A stretch of DNA of 64,000 nucleotides, taken from NCBI RefSeq assembly GCF_030406905.1, contig NZ_CP129137.1, positions 1,234,001 through 1,298,000 of the forward strand, read 5' to 3'. The DNA is from Streptomyces sp. HUAS CB01. GTDB taxonomy: Bacteria; Actinomycetota; Actinomycetes; Streptomycetales; Streptomycetaceae. Numbering within the stretch: the stretch's first letter is position 1; the number at the start of each line of letters is the position of its first letter. Below the pieces are notes generated by a model. The model made no database searches. It was not told the DNA's origin and saw only the letters and a program-made list of their open reading frames with translations. Below are positions 22,978-32,552 of this stretch, piece after piece. A program made the position numbers and the translations under genes.

Positions 22978-24080
22978 CGGCGCCGGCCCGAGGGGCGGCC
23001 GCGGCCGCGCTGGCCGACGACGGCTCCGGCCGGCGCCGCTCCGCCCGGCAGGGCGTCCTGGGGCTCGCCGTGGGACTCCGCGTCGCCGTCGTCGCCGGAC
23101 TCGCCCTTGGCCGCGGCGGCCGCACGCTTGGCCAGGACCCGCTTCTTCAGCGCCTTCATGGCCGGCTCGCGCTCCTTGAGGTCGGCGACCAGCGGGGTGG
23201 CGATGAAGATCGACGAGTAGGCACCGGCGGCAAGACCCACGAACAGCGACAGCGAGATGTCGTTGAGCATGCCCGCGCCGAGGAAGCCACCGCCGATGAA
23301 GAGCAGACCGGCGACCGGCAGCAGCGCCACGACGGTGGTGTTGATGGAACGGACGAGGGTGCTGTTGATCGACCGGTTGGCGATCTCGCTGTACGTCCAG
23401 CGGGTCTGCTTGGTGATGTCCTTCGTGCCTTCCTTGAGGCTGTCGAAGACCACCACCGTGTCGTACAGCGAGTAACCGAGGATCGTCAGCAGACCGATCA
23501 CCGTGCCCGGCGTCACCTCGAACCCGACGAGCGCGTAGATGCCCACCGTGATCGTGATGTCGTGGATCAGCGCCACGAGGGCGGCGAGCGCCATGCGCCA
23601 CTCGAAGGCGATGGCCAGGTAGATCACCACGAGGATCATGAACACGCCGAGGCCGGTCCACGCCTTGTTGGCGATCTGCTCGCCCCAGCTCGGACCGACC
23701 AGCTCTGCGTTGATCTGCCCCGCCGGGATCTTCAGGTCCTCGGAGAGCTGCTTGCCGACCTGGTTGGCCTCTTCGGTGTCCAGCTCGCTGACCTGGATGC
23801 GCAGGGTGTCGTTGCCGAGCTTCTGGACGATCGCCGGGTGGCCGGAGGCCTCCTGCGCGAACTCCTGGGCCTGGGTGACGGAGACGCTCGTCTTCGGGGT
23901 GGTGAAGACGGCACCGCCCTTGAACTCGATGCCCATGTTCAGACCCCGCACCGCCAGACCGACGATGGCCGTGATGGTGATCAGGATCGAGATTCCGTAC
24001 CAGATCTTCCGCTTGCCGACGAAGTCGTAGCCGACCTCACCGCGGTAGAGCCTGGCGCCAAGGGTGCCGAGACGCGACAT
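22974..24080 (-). CDS. secF: Protein translocase subunit SecF
   Basis: Membrane partner of SecD, using proton motive force to assist late steps of Sec export. The 368-residue protein has an N-terminal helix, a periplasmic domain beginning GIEFKGGAVF, and five further helices, with the conserved DITITVGIYALVGFEVTP and LTILGYSLYDTVVVFDSL stretches. A hydrophilic tail of about 60 residues, rich in Lys, Ala, Gly and Arg, follows the last helix. The ATG at 24080 is one base from the secD stop, with AAGGAGG inside the end of secD. A 12-codon upstream extension is possible but lacks a site. Confidence 0.96.
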   Translation of the reverse strand: MSRLGTLGARLYRGEVGYDFVGKRKIWYGISILITITAIVGLAVRGLNMGIEFKGGAVFTTPKTSVSVTQAQEFAQEASGHPAIVQKLGNDTLRIQVSELDTEEANQVGKQLSEDLKIPAGQINAELVGPSWGEQIANKAWTGLGVFMILVVIYLAIAFEWRMALAALVALIHDITITVGIYALVGFEVTPGTVIGLLTILGYSLYDTVVVFDSLKEGTKDITKQTRWTYSEIANRSINSTLVRSINTTVVALLPVAGLLFIGGGFLGAGMLNDISLSLFVGLAAGAYSSIFIATPLVADLKEREPAMKALKKRVLAKRAAAAAKGESGDDGDAESHGEPQDALPGGAAPAGAVVGQRGRGRPSGRRR

Positions 24081-24081
24081 C

Positions 24082-25836
24082 TCACGCCTCCTTCGGGTCG
24101 ACGGGGGCGGAGACACGGCGCGAGCGGCGCAGCGGCGGCTTGGCGCCGAGACGCTTCGGGTCCAGTCCGGACCAGGGGTGTCCGCTCGCGAAGAACTTCG
24201 TGCGGGCGAGGAGCGTCATCAGCGGCTTGGTGAAGAAGAACACCACGACGACGTCGAGCAGGGTGGTCAGGCCGAGCGTGAACGCGAAGCCCTGGACCTT
24301 GCCGACGGTCACGATGAAGAGCACCGCGGCGGCGAGGAACGACACGAAGTCGGAGACCAGGATCGTGCGCCGGGCGCGCGGCCAGGCACGCTCCACGGCG
24401 GGGCGCAACGTGCGGCCCTCGCGGATCTCGTCCCGGATGCGCTCGAAGTACACGATGAACGAGTCGGCGGTGATACCGATGGCGACGATGGCGCCGCAGA
24501 CGGCCGGCAGGTTCAGCGCGAAGCCGATGGCCGGGCCGAGCAGGGACATCAGGGCGTAGGTCAGGATCGCCGAGGCCAGCAGGCTGAGCAGGGCCACGAG
24601 CGACAGACCGCGGTAGTAGACCACCAGGTAGACCACGACGAGCGCGAGACCGATGGCGCCCGCGATCAGACCGGCCTTGAGCTGCTCGCCACCGAGCGCG
24701 GCGGTGACGGTGGTGACGCTCTGCTGGTCGAAGCTCAGCGGCAGCGCACCGTAGGACAGGATGTTGCCCAGGTCCTGGGCCGACTGCTGGTCGAAGCTGC
24801 CGGAGATCTCGGCGCTGGCGCTGAGGGTCTGGTTGACCTGCGGAGCGGAGACGACCTCGCCGTCCAGCACGATCGCGAACTGGTTCATCGGCGACGGCTG
24901 CTGCGAGAGCTTGCCGGTGATCTTCGCGAACTTCTTGGAGCCGGCGCCCGTGAAGTCCATCTGCACGATCCAGATGCCGCGCTGCGGGTCCAGCACGCCC
25001 TTGGCGTCGTCGACGTCCTTGCCGTCGACCTCGGCCGGGCCGAGCAGGTACTTCTCCCAGCCGCCGACGCTGTTCTTGCCGCAGGCGACGGTGGCCTGCT
25101 CGGGCTTGGCGGCCTGGCCGGCGTTGGCGCGGGCCTTCGGGTCGAGGCAGTTCAGGGCGGCGAACTGCTTCTCCAGCTCCGGGTCCCCGGCGGCGCCGCT
25201 GGGCGTGGGCGCGGGGTTCGGGCTCTCAGGGGCCTTCGGCTGGTCCGAGGCGGCACCGCTCGGCGTCGGCGAGGGCGCCTTCAGCGCGTCGGTGACGGCA
25301 CGGCCCTGCGCGGTCGGGCTGCTGCTCGGCGCGGTGGCCTTGTCCTTGCCGTCGGTGGCCTTGTCACCGGGCTTGCCGGACGGCGAGGCGCTCGGGCTTC
25401 CGGTGGGCTCGGGATTCGCCGGGCCGGCGGGCACCACGTTGAGCACGGGGCGGAAGAACAGCTGGGCCGTCGTGCCCACCTGCTTCTGGGCCTGCTCCGA
25501 GTCCGTCCCCTTGGGGATGTTGACGATGATGTTCTCTTTGCCCTGGGTCTGGACCTCGGCCTCGGAGACACCCAGACCGTTGACACGACGCTCGATGATG
25601 CCGACCGCCGTGGCCATGTTGGTCTCGTTGACCGCGCTCTCCTTGCCGGGCTCCGCCTCGGCCTTGAGCGTGATCGTCGTGCCGCCCGCGAGGTCGATAC
25701 CGAGTCGCGGCGTGGTCTCCCCGGACCAGAACATCCCGCCGACGAGACCGGCCATGACGATCAGCATCAGCGCGAGGGTGCGCCCCGGCTTCCCCTGACC
25801 CCCCGGAGCCTTTCGGCCCTTCTTCGGTGCTGCCAC
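24082..25836 (-). CDS. secD: Protein translocase subunit SecD
   Basis: 584 residues with six transmembrane helices, forming SecDF with the next gene. The first helix is followed by GIDLAGGTTITLKA (P1 domain) and RRVNGLGVSEAEVQ; the C-terminal membrane block contains FVIYFERIRDEIREG near residue 470 and ends with a KPLMTLLARTKFF helix. The periplasmic region carries an inserted low-complexity stretch of about 80 residues, rich in Pro, Ser, Ala, Lys and Thr (around residues 140-215), which shorter SecD proteins lack. SecDF and YajC genes lie together here, as in many bacteria. Confidence 0.96.
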   Translation of the reverse strand: MAAPKKGRKAPGGQGKPGRTLALMLIVMAGLVGGMFWSGETTPRLGIDLAGGTTITLKAEAEPGKESAVNETNMATAVGIIERRVNGLGVSEAEVQTQGKENIIVNIPKGTDSEQAQKQVGTTAQLFFRPVLNVVPAGPANPEPTGSPSASPSGKPGDKATDGKDKATAPSSSPTAQGRAVTDALKAPSPTPSGAASDQPKAPESPNPAPTPSGAAGDPELEKQFAALNCLDPKARANAGQAAKPEQATVACGKNSVGGWEKYLLGPAEVDGKDVDDAKGVLDPQRGIWIVQMDFTGAGSKKFAKITGKLSQQPSPMNQFAIVLDGEVVSAPQVNQTLSASAEISGSFDQQSAQDLGNILSYGALPLSFDQQSVTTVTAALGGEQLKAGLIAGAIGLALVVVYLVVYYRGLSLVALLSLLASAILTYALMSLLGPAIGFALNLPAVCGAIVAIGITADSFIVYFERIRDEIREGRTLRPAVERAWPRARRTILVSDFVSFLAAAVLFIVTVGKVQGFAFTLGLTTLLDVVVVFFFTKPLMTLLARTKFFASGHPWSGLDPKRLGAKPPLRRSRRVSAPVDPKEA

Positions 25837-25937
25837 CTTGTCGTTTCTCCCTGTCCAACCGCCCCGCGCCGGGTATGCGACGGGTCGGCCACGATGTGTT
25901 GTGGGGACCTGCCCCCGCGGAAGAAGTGGGCACGCAC

Positions 25938-25978
25938 CGGGGACCGCGTGCGCCGGTGGGCGCGCCGCGGTCCCCGGT
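25938..25978 (-). terminator. Hairpin between yajC and secD
   Basis: A 12-base perfect inverted repeat (25938-25949 with 25967-25978) begins directly after the yajC stop. It has a 17-base loop, longer than usual, so it may attenuate rather than fully stop transcription into secD. Confidence 0.5.
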
Positions 25979-25983
25979 CGCGG

Positions 25984-26466
25984 CTACTTCGCGTCGGTGT
26001 CGCCGCCGCTCTTGTCGTCGCCCTTGGCGTCCTTGGCCTCGGGCGCCGACTCGGCGTCGTCCGCCTCGTCCTTCTTGCCGAGGTCGATCTTGGCATCCTT
26101 GGCGGCGTCGCCGTCACCCGCGTCGGTCAGCGAGGAGGCGTCGTCCGGCACGATCGGCGTGTCGCTCTTCAGGTCGGCGTCCCCGTCACCGTGCACGATC
26201 CGGTTGTACTCGGCGTCCTCCAGCACGGCCCCGATGGCGTTCTTGGCGAACACGAGGTGGACACCGGGCGCGGCTTCGAGGAGGACCGTGTCGTCGTTGA
26301 CCTCCTTGACCGTGGCGTACAGGCCGCCGATGGTCCGGACGCCGGTGCCGGGCTGCATCTGGTTCCGCATGTTCACCGCCGCCTGCTGCTTCTTCTTGGC
26401 GGAGCGGGTCATCAGGAACATGGCCCCGATGAGCACGATGAACGGGAGGAGGGTCACGATATCCAC
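25984..26466 (-). CDS. yajC: Preprotein translocase accessory subunit YajC
   Basis: 160 residues: an N-terminal transmembrane helix (IVTLLPFIVLIGAMFLMT), the YajC core with QPGTGVRTIGGLYATVKEVNDDTVLLE, and a long acidic C-terminal tail full of Asp, Glu, Lys and Ala. Family members are normally about 110 residues, so the tail is an addition. The start is GTG 26466 with GAAGGA upstream; earlier in-frame codons have no site. YajC associates with SecDF, whose genes lie next on the same strand. Confidence 0.92.
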   Translation of the reverse strand: MDIVTLLPFIVLIGAMFLMTRSAKKKQQAAVNMRNQMQPGTGVRTIGGLYATVKEVNDDTVLLEAAPGVHLVFAKNAIGAVLEDAEYNRIVHGDGDADLKSDTPIVPDDASSLTDAGDGDAAKDAKIDLGKKDEADDAESAPEAKDAKGDDKSGGDTDAK

Positions 26467-26630
26467 GGGACGGAATTCCTTCGCACGACCGCGGTGAGGA
26501 GCGGCCTGGTCTACGGGGGTGGGTACGCCGACCATCACGGGCGGCATCGGCGGAGTCTAAGCGAGTCCGCATCGATGGAACAACGCCCAGCATCGCACCC
26601 CGGTTCCCACCCGGGCGACCCTCCGCGCCG

Positions 26631-27713
26631 TCACGTCCCGAACAGACCCTGTTGTCCGCTTGCGCCAAGACCCTGCTGCGGCGGGACCAGTCCGAGATGC
26701 GCCCATGCCGCGGGCGTCGCCACCCGGCCCCGCGGGGTACGGGCCAGCAGTCCCTCCCGGACCAGGAAGGGCTCGGCGACCTCCTCGACGGTCTCCCGCT
26801 CCTCCCCCACGGCCACGGCCAGGGTGGACAGGCCGACCGGGCCGCCGGCGAACAGCTTGAGAAGCGCCTGGAGCACCGCGCGGTCGAGCCGGTCGAGGCC
26901 GCGGCCGTCCACCTCGTAGACCCCGAGGGCCACCGCGGCGATCTCACGGGTGATCCGGCCGTCCGCCTTGACCTGGGCGTAGTCGCGGACGCGGCGCAGC
27001 AGCCGGTTGGCGATGCGGGGCGTGCCCCGGGACCGTCCCGCGATCTCCGCCGCCCCGTCGCCGTCGATGGACACGTCGAGCAGCTGGGCCGAGCGGTGGA
27101 TGACGCGCTCCAGCTCGGCGGGGGCGTAGAACTCCATGTGCGCGGTGAAGCCGAAACGGTCCCTCAGCGGCGGGGGCAGCAGGCCGGCCCGCGTGGTGGC
27201 GCCGACCAGGGTGAACGGAGGCAGCTCCAGCGGGATGGCGGTGGCGCCGGGGCCCTTGCCGACGATCACGTCGACGCGGAAGTCCTCCATCGCCATGTAC
27301 AGCATCTCCTCGGCGGGCCGGGACATCCGGTGGATCTCGTCGAGGAACAGCACCTCGCCCTCCTGGAGGGAGGACAGGATGGCGGCGAGGTCCCCCGCGT
27401 GCTGGATGGCCGGGCCGCTGGTGATCCTGATCGGGGCGCCCATCTCCGCCGCGATGATCATGGAGAGCGTGGTCTTGCCGAGTCCGGGCGCCCCGGAGAG
27501 CAGGACGTGGTCGGCGGTGGCACCGCGGGCGAGCGCCGCCTTCAGGACGAGGTCGAGTTGTTCGCGTACACGCTCCTGGCCGACGAACTCGTCCAGCGAC
27601 TTCGGCCGCAGGGCCGCCTCCACGGCCTGGTCCTCGCCGTCGGCGGAGGCCCCGACGAGCCTGCCGTCGGCGGCGGCGTCGTCGGTCGGCGGTGCGGTGT
27701 CGTCCCAGTTCAC
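26631..27713 (-). CDS. ruvB: Holliday junction branch-migration motor RuvB
   Basis: AAA+ hexameric helicase that drives branch migration with RuvA. 360 residues: [18 protein letters not shown] at the start, Walker [11 protein letters not shown] near residue 72, Walker [10 protein letters not shown], sensor 1 [19 protein letters not shown] (which includes the Arg finger), and a C-terminal winged helix ending in [13 protein letters not shown]. The 25 or so residues before the domain form a variable acidic tail. The start is GTG 27713; 40 bases separate it from ruvA. Confidence 0.97.
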   Translation of the reverse strand: MNWDDTAPPTDDAAADGRLVGASADGEDQAVEAALRPKSLDEFVGQERVREQLDLVLKAALARGATADHVLLSGAPGLGKTTLSMIIAAEMGAPIRITSGPAIQHAGDLAAILSSLQEGEVLFLDEIHRMSRPAEEMLYMAMEDFRVDVIVGKGPGATAIPLELPPFTLVGATTRAGLLPPPLRDRFGFTAHMEFYAPAELERVIHRSAQLLDVSIDGDGAAEIAGRSRGTPRIANRLLRRVRDYAQVKADGRITREIAAVALGVYEVDGRGLDRLDRAVLQALLKLFAGGPVGLSTLAVAVGEERETVEEVAEPFLVREGLLARTPRGRVATPAAWAHLGLVPPQQGLGASGQQGLFGT

Positions 27714-27753
27714 AGTGGATTGCCTCGCGTGGGTGGGCGGGTGCGGTTCGGGG

Positions 27754-28365
27754 TCAGCGGGTGCGGTTCAGCGTCTGGAGGGCGGACTTGAGCAGCAGGC
27801 CGATCTGGGGCTCGCCGGTCGCCGCCTCCGCCTGCGGGGTCACGGCGGTGACCGCCTCGTCGGCCTCGCGGGTGGCGTAGCCGAGTCCGATCAGCGCGGC
27901 GTGCAGCTGGTCCCGCCAGGACTGGGTGACGGGAGCGCCGACGGCACGGCCCGGCGACCCGAGGGGCTCGCCGAGGCGGTCCTTCAGCTCCAGCAGCAGC
28001 TTCTGTGCGCCCTTCTTCCCGATGCCGGGGACGGCGGTGAGCGCCTTCTCGTCGCCCGTGGCCACGGCGCGCCGCAGCGCGTCCGGCCGGTGGACCGCGA
28101 GCATGGCCTGTGCCAGCCGAGGGCCGACGCCGCTCGCGGTCTGGAGCAGCTCGAAGACCTGCCGCTCGTCGTCGTCGGCGAAGCCGTACAGCGTCAGCGA
28201 GTCCTCGCGGACCACCAACGACGTGGCGAGCCGGGCCTCCTGACCCACTCTCAGCTCCGAGAGCGTGTCGGGCGTGCACTGGACGGCCATCCCGACGCCG
28301 CCGACCTCGATCACGGCGGTGGTCGGGGCGAGGGCGGCGACCGGGCCGCTCACAAAGGCGATCAT
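27754..28365 (-). CDS. ruvA: Holliday junction DNA-binding protein RuvA
   Basis: 203 residues; tetramer that holds the four-way junction and loads RuvB. Domain I begins [12 protein letters not shown] with an OB fold ([15 protein letters not shown]), domain II holds two helix-hairpin-helix motifs ([29 protein letters not shown]), and domain III ([16 protein letters not shown]) contacts RuvB. The ATG at 28365 overlaps the ruvC stop (ATGA). The open frame continues upstream through ruvC, but only this start fits the family. Confidence 0.97.
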   Translation of the reverse strand: MIAFVSGPVAALAPTTAVIEVGGVGMAVQCTPDTLSELRVGQEARLATSLVVREDSLTLYGFADDDERQVFELLQTASGVGPRLAQAMLAVHRPDALRRAVATGDEKALTAVPGIGKKGAQKLLLELKDRLGEPLGSPGRAVGAPVTQSWRDQLHAALIGLGYATREADEAVTAVTPQAEAATGEPQIGLLLKSALQTLNRTR

Positions 28366-28895
28366 GCGGTACGGCCTTTCGTCGCGTGATGGGCGGCGAC
28401 CGCCCGCTGCAGACGGTTCTGCGCGGGCGCGCGCCAGATGTGGCAGATGGCGAGGGCCAGGGCGTCGGCGGCGTCGGCCGGCTTCGGCGGGGCGTCCAGC
28501 CGCAGCAGCCGGGTCACCATCGCGCCCACCTGCGCCTTGTCGGCACGGCCGCTTCCGGTGACGGCCGCTTTGACCTCGCTCGGGGTGTGCAGGGCCACGG
28601 GCAGTCCGCGCCTGGCCGCGCACAGCATGGCGACGGCACTGGCCTGGGCCGTGCCCATCACCGTCCGGACATTGTGCTGGCTGAACACCCGCTCCACGGC
28701 GACCAGTTCGGGCCGGTGCGCGTCCAGCCACTCCTCGATGCCGCGCTCGACGGCGACGAGCCGGTCGCCGATCTCCGCGTCAGCGGCGGTGCGGACGACC
28801 CCGACGCCGAGCATGGTCAGCGGACGGCCCGCGACGCCCTCGACGACGCCGATGCCGCATCGCGTCAGCCCCGGGTCCACCCCCAGCACACGCAC
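28362..28895 (-). CDS. ruvC: Holliday junction resolvase RuvC
   Basis: Cuts Holliday junctions symmetrically. The 177-residue protein has the catalytic acids in [18 protein letters not shown] (first Asp), [16 protein letters not shown] (Glu), and the C-terminal [21 protein letters not shown] (Asp-Asp pair), as expected for an RNase H-fold resolvase. The start is GTG 28895. First gene of ruvC-ruvA-ruvB, separated from yebC upstream by a strong terminator, so a ruv promoter is expected in 28896-28991. Confidence 0.96.
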   Translation of the reverse strand: MRVLGVDPGLTRCGIGVVEGVAGRPLTMLGVGVVRTAADAEIGDRLVAVERGIEEWLDAHRPELVAVERVFSQHNVRTVMGTAQASAVAMLCAARRGLPVALHTPSEVKAAVTGSGRADKAQVGAMVTRLLRLDAPPKPADAADALALAICHIWRAPAQNRLQRAVAAHHATKGRTA

Positions 28896-28991
28896 ACGCC
28901 CACCCCTGTCCTCGCCGTCCCCCGGCCACCGCCGGGAGGTGTCCCGTACGTTTGTGCAGGCTATCGGCTCCCGCTGACAACCGCCGACAAC

Positions 28992-29031
28992 GCGACGGGC
29001 CGACGGGGCGGTCTCCCCGTCGGCCCGTCGC
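28992..29031 (-). terminator. Terminator downstream of yebC
   Basis: Perfect 17-base inverted repeat (28992-29008 with 29015-29031) around a six-base loop, 12 bases beyond the yebC stop. It separates yebC from ruvCAB. Confidence 0.88.
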
Positions 29032-29043
29032 CACGAAGCGGGA

Positions 29044-29796
29044 TCAGGCGTCGACCTTCTCCATGACGTCGTCCGAGACGTCGAAGTTGGCGAAGACGTT
29101 CTGCACGTCGTCGCTGTCCTCCAGCGCGTCGATCAGCTTGAAGATCTTGCGCGCGCCCTCCTCGTCGAGCTCGACCTGCATGGTCGGGACGAAGTTGGCC
29201 TCGGCCGAGTCGTAGTCGATACCGGCGTCCTGGAGGGCGGTGCGGACCGCGACCAGGTCGGTGGCCTCGCTGATGACCTCGAAGTTCTCACCGAGGTCGT
29301 TGACCTCTTCGGCACCGGCGTCCAGCACCGCGCCGAGCACGTCGTCCTCGGAGAGCTCGCCCTTCGGGAGCACGACGACGCCCTTGCGGTTGAACAGGTA
29401 GGACACCGAGCCGGGGTCGGCCATCGAACCGCCGTTGCGGGTCATGGCGACACGCACGTCGGACGCGGCGCGGTTGCGGTTGTCGGTGAGGCACTCGATG
29501 AGCACCGCGACACCGTTCGGGCCGTAGCCCTCGTACATGATCGTCTCGTAGTCGGCGCCACCGGCCTCGAGGCCGGCGCCGCGCTTGACGGCCGAGTCGA
29601 TGTTCTTGTTGGGGACCGACTGCTTCTTCGCCTTCTGGATGGCGTCGAAGAGGGTCGGGTTCCCGTCGACGTCGGCGCCGCCGGTACGGGCCGCGACCTC
29701 GATGTTCTTGATCAGCTTCGCGAAGAGCTTGCCGCGCTTGGCGTCGATCACGGCCTTCTTGTGCTTCGTCGTGGCCCATTTAGAGTGGCCGGACAT
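29044..29796 (-). CDS. YebC/TACO1-family transcriptional/translational regulator
   Basis: 250 residues beginning with the diagnostic [20 protein letters not shown] and followed by [19 protein letters not shown], then [18 protein letters not shown]. YebC-family proteins act as DNA-binding regulators in some bacteria and as ribosome-associated factors helping polyproline translation in others; the sequence alone does not decide between these. It lies between pdxT and ruvC on the same strand, a conserved position in actinobacteria. The ATG at 29796 follows a GGAGACAG site. Confidence 0.96.
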   Translation of the reverse strand: MSGHSKWATTKHKKAVIDAKRGKLFAKLIKNIEVAARTGGADVDGNPTLFDAIQKAKKQSVPNKNIDSAVKRGAGLEAGGADYETIMYEGYGPNGVAVLIECLTDNRNRAASDVRVAMTRNGGSMADPGSVSYLFNRKGVVVLPKGELSEDDVLGAVLDAGAEEVNDLGENFEVISEATDLVAVRTALQDAGIDYDSAEANFVPTMQVELDEEGARKIFKLIDALEDSDDVQNVFANFDVSDDVMEKVDA

Positions 29797-29859
29797 CTGC
29801 CTGTCTCCTTCGCGTAACCAATCTCTGCTGCGTTCGCCTGTGATCCTACCGGGATCCGG

Positions 29860-30459
29860 TCACTGCGCGGCGCGCACCATGTCGACGAACAGGGCGTGCA
29901 CACGGTGGTCCCCGGTCAGCTCCGGGTGGAACGACGTGGCCAGCGCGTTGCCCTGGCGGACCGCGACGATGTGGCCTTCGTGCTCGGCGAGCACCTCGAC
30001 CTCGGCGCCGACGGACTCGACCCACGGGGCGCGGATGAAGACGCCCTCCACAGGGTCGCCCGCGACGCCCGTGACCGCGACCGCCGACTCGAAGGACTCG
30101 TTCTGGCGGCCGAAGGCGTTGCGTCGCACGATCATGTCGATGCCGCCGATGGTCTCCTGTCCCGAACGGGGGTCGAGGATCTTCTCGGCGAGCATGATCA
30201 GGCCCGCGCAGGTGCCGTAGACGGGCATCCCGGCGCGCACGCGCTCACGCAGCGGCTCCATCAGCCCGAAGAGATGGGCCAGCTTGGAGATGGTGGTGGA
30301 CTCGCCGCCGGGGACGACCAGGCCGTCGACCTCGGCGAGTTCCTCGGGCCGCCGGACCGGCCTGGCCACGGCGTCCGCCGCGGCCAGGGCGATCAGGTGC
30401 TCCCGTACGTCGCCCTGCAGAGCCAGTACTCCGATAACAGGGGTGCCGGGTGTGCTCAT
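29860..30459 (-). CDS. pdxT: Pyridoxal 5'-phosphate synthase glutaminase subunit
   Basis: Class I glutaminase of 199 residues that releases ammonia for PdxS. The triad is visible: Cys in [16 protein letters not shown] near residue 84, and His and Glu in [14 protein letters not shown] near residue 175. The [11 protein letters not shown] oxyanion loop is also present. The ATG at 30459 begins six bases after the pdxS stop, so the two subunits are made together. The 63-base gap to yebC holds the yebC ribosome site. Confidence 0.97.
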   Translation of the reverse strand: MSTPGTPVIGVLALQGDVREHLIALAAADAVARPVRRPEELAEVDGLVVPGGESTTISKLAHLFGLMEPLRERVRAGMPVYGTCAGLIMLAEKILDPRSGQETIGGIDMIVRRNAFGRQNESFESAVAVTGVAGDPVEGVFIRAPWVESVGAEVEVLAEHEGHIVAVRQGNALATSFHPELTGDHRVHALFVDMVRAAQ

Positions 30460-30465
30460 GGTCGA

Positions 30466-31380
30466 TTACCAGCCGCGGTTGGCGTAGCGCTCGGCCTCGG
30501 GCAGGGTGTCGCAGTTGATGCCGACCATGGCCTCGCCCAGGTTGCGGGAGGCGTCCGCGATGATCTTCGGGTCGTCGTAGAAGGTGGTGGCCTTCACGAT
30601 GGCCGCGGCGCGCTTGGCCGGGTCGCCCGACTTGAAGATGCCGGAGCCGACGAAGACGCCCTCGGCGCCGAGCTGGCGCATCAGCGCGGCGTCGGCGGGG
30701 GTGGCGACACCACCGGCGGAGAAGAGCACGACCGGCAGCTTGCCGAGCTGGGCGACCTCGGCGACGAGCTCGTACGGGGCGCGCAGCTCCTTGGCGGCGG
30801 CGTACAGCTCGTTGTTGTCGAAGCCGCGCAGCCGGGCGATCTCGTTCTTGATCTGGCGCAGGTGGCGGACGGCCTCGACGACGTTGCCGGTGCCGGCCTC
30901 GCCCTTGGAGCGGATCATGGCCGCGCCCTCGGCGATCCGGCGCAGGGCCTCGCCCAGGTTTGTGGCACCGCAGACGAAGGGGGTCGTGAACGCCCACTTG
31001 TCGGAGTGGTTGACCTCGTCGGCCGGGGTGAGGACCTCGGACTCGTCGATGTAGTCCACGCCGAGCGACTGCAGGACCTGGGCCTCGACGAAGTGGCCGA
31101 TGCGGGACTTGGCCATCACCGGGATCGAGACGGCGTCGATGATGCCCTCGATCATGTCCGGGTCGGACATCCGGGCCACGCCGCCGTCCTTGCGGATGTC
31201 GGCGGGGACGCGCTCCAGGGCCATGACGGCCACGGCGCCCGCGTCCTCGGCGATCTTCGCCTGCTCCGGCGTGACGACGTCCATGATCACGCCGCCCTTG
31301 AGCTGCTCGGCCATGCCTCGCTTGACGCGCGCGGTACCGGTCTCGGGAGCCTGCGGGGAGTTGGAGAACGTGCTGGACAC
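30466..31380 (-). CDS. pdxS: Pyridoxal 5'-phosphate synthase synthase subunit
   Basis: Builds PLP from ribose 5-phosphate, glyceraldehyde 3-phosphate and ammonia, as a dodecamer with PdxT. The roughly 304-residue barrel has [21 protein letters not shown], the active-site Lys in [12 protein letters not shown], and the phosphate loop [14 protein letters not shown], then [21 protein letters not shown]. The start GTG 31380 follows GAGG with six-base spacing and gives the usual N-terminus; ATG 31392 four codons upstream is possible. Confidence 0.96.
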   Translation of the reverse strand: MSSTFSNSPQAPETGTARVKRGMAEQLKGGVIMDVVTPEQAKIAEDAGAVAVMALERVPADIRKDGGVARMSDPDMIEGIIDAVSIPVMAKSRIGHFVEAQVLQSLGVDYIDESEVLTPADEVNHSDKWAFTTPFVCGATNLGEALRRIAEGAAMIRSKGEAGTGNVVEAVRHLRQIKNEIARLRGFDNNELYAAAKELRAPYELVAEVAQLGKLPVVLFSAGGVATPADAALMRQLGAEGVFVGSGIFKSGDPAKRAAAIVKATTFYDDPKIIADASRNLGEAMVGINCDTLPEAERYANRGW

Positions 31381-31565
31381 GATCGACCTCATTCGGTGAC
31401 GACAAACGGTGCTCCGACGAGGAAACAGTCCGGTGCCAGGCCACTGCAAGGGCCAATGGTGACCCTGTGGATCGTTTTGGTGGTTCGGGCCGGCGGGGGA
31501 AGTCCGCGGGGGCCGGCCACGGGCGGTGCCGGGGCGTCCCCGGGCGGCCGCGGGTCCGGCGTCCG

Positions 31566-32105
31566 TTACGGCCGGTCCGCCAGGGCCACGGGGGGCTCGT
31601 CGTCCATCTCGAAGGCCATCGGGAACGGGGCGTGCCCGGCGAGGCGGAACCAGCGGACCTTGCGGTGCCTGCGTAGCGCCCGTGCCGCCCGCACGGCGTC
31701 GTTGTGGAACCGGCGCGCCATCGGAACGCGCCGGACGGCCGCGGCGAGTTCATTGGCGGCCTCGTCACCGCCGGGCGCCTCCCGTACGGCCTCCACCTGC
31801 TCCGTCTCGCCGAACACCGCCCGCAGCGCCTGGCTCAGATCGCTCTCGGCCACCTCGCGGTGCTCCTCGTCCGCCTGACGGGCCGCGTGCGCGGCCTCGT
31901 AGAGCACGATCGAGGCGGCGGGGTCCAGCACGCCGGAGGTGGCGAGCTCCTGGGTGACCGAGGCGCGGCGCAGGAGCTGGGCGTCGAGTGCCGCCCGGGC
32001 GGCGTCGATCCGGGCGTGCAGGCGGTCGAGCCGGCCGGCGGTCCAGCTGAGGTAGAGGCCGATGGCGACGAGCGCGACGAGGATCCAGATCAGGGTTGCG
32101 GTCAC
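31566..32105 (-). CDS. Membrane-anchored LemA-like protein
   Basis: 179 residues: an N-terminal helix ([17 protein letters not shown]), then [21 protein letters not shown] and a later [17 protein letters not shown]. The helix, a four-helix-bundle start resembling N-x-V-D-x-A-W-A-x-I-D-V-Q-L, and the YNDAV-like motif recall LemA proteins, whose role is unclear. The match is partial, so LemA-like is an inference. The start is GTG 32105 without a ribosome site; a TAGATT -10-like hexamer ends seven or eight bases before it, so the message may be leaderless. No operon partner is obvious. Confidence 0.7.
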   Translation of the reverse strand: MTATLIWILVALVAIGLYLSWTAGRLDRLHARIDAARAALDAQLLRRASVTQELATSGVLDPAASIVLYEAAHAARQADEEHREVAESDLSQALRAVFGETEQVEAVREAPGGDEAANELAAAVRRVPMARRFHNDAVRAARALRRHRKVRWFRLAGHAPFPMAFEMDDEPPVALADRP

Positions 32106-32552
32106 GCCGGGTCAATCTACCGGGGCGCCCGTGCGCGGCTCCGCCCCCGGGCCCTCACGGGCGGCACCGGTGGACGACTCCCCGGCAGGTCGGGGCGAAC
32201 TCGCGCGGACGGCCCCCTCCTGCCGCGGGTCGTCGCCGCTGGCCTCGGCCGGGCCGTGCAGCGTCCCGGCCGGCCCCGTGCCGAAGCCTGGCGACGGCCC
32301 CCTCGGCGGGGCCGGGTCCTCCGTGCGCCCGGGGACGGCCCCGCGCGGGCCCGCACACCGGCCCGGCGGGTGAGTCCCCGCCACGGGTCTCCACGCCGAA
32401 GCGGACGAAGCGGACCGCGACTGCCCCACGGCACCCGCCTCCGCTCGGCTGCGTTGTCCCAAGGCGTCGCCCGGTGCACACGACGGGGACGGCCCCGCGC
32501 TGTCGGGCGTTTGCTCCAGCCCGACGCCCGGCCCTCACCGCCACCCGGCGGC
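32106..32552. other. Intergenic region without a supported gene
   Basis: 447 bases between the glycosyltransferase stop and the LemA-like start. Several open frames cross it, but they are Arg/Pro/Gly-rich translations without ribosome sites or recognisable motifs. Apart from the -10-like TAGATT near 32112, I see only short GC-rich inverted pieces. Confidence 0.6.

Noticed and set aside
24064..26919. A 951-codon plus-strand frame
   Set aside because: Antisense to secD and yajC; no motif or ribosome site.
32112..32479. Small Arg/Pro-rich frames in the 447-base gap
   Set aside because: No ribosome site, atypical amino acid composition and several overlapping alternatives, as expected of GC-rich noncoding DNA.
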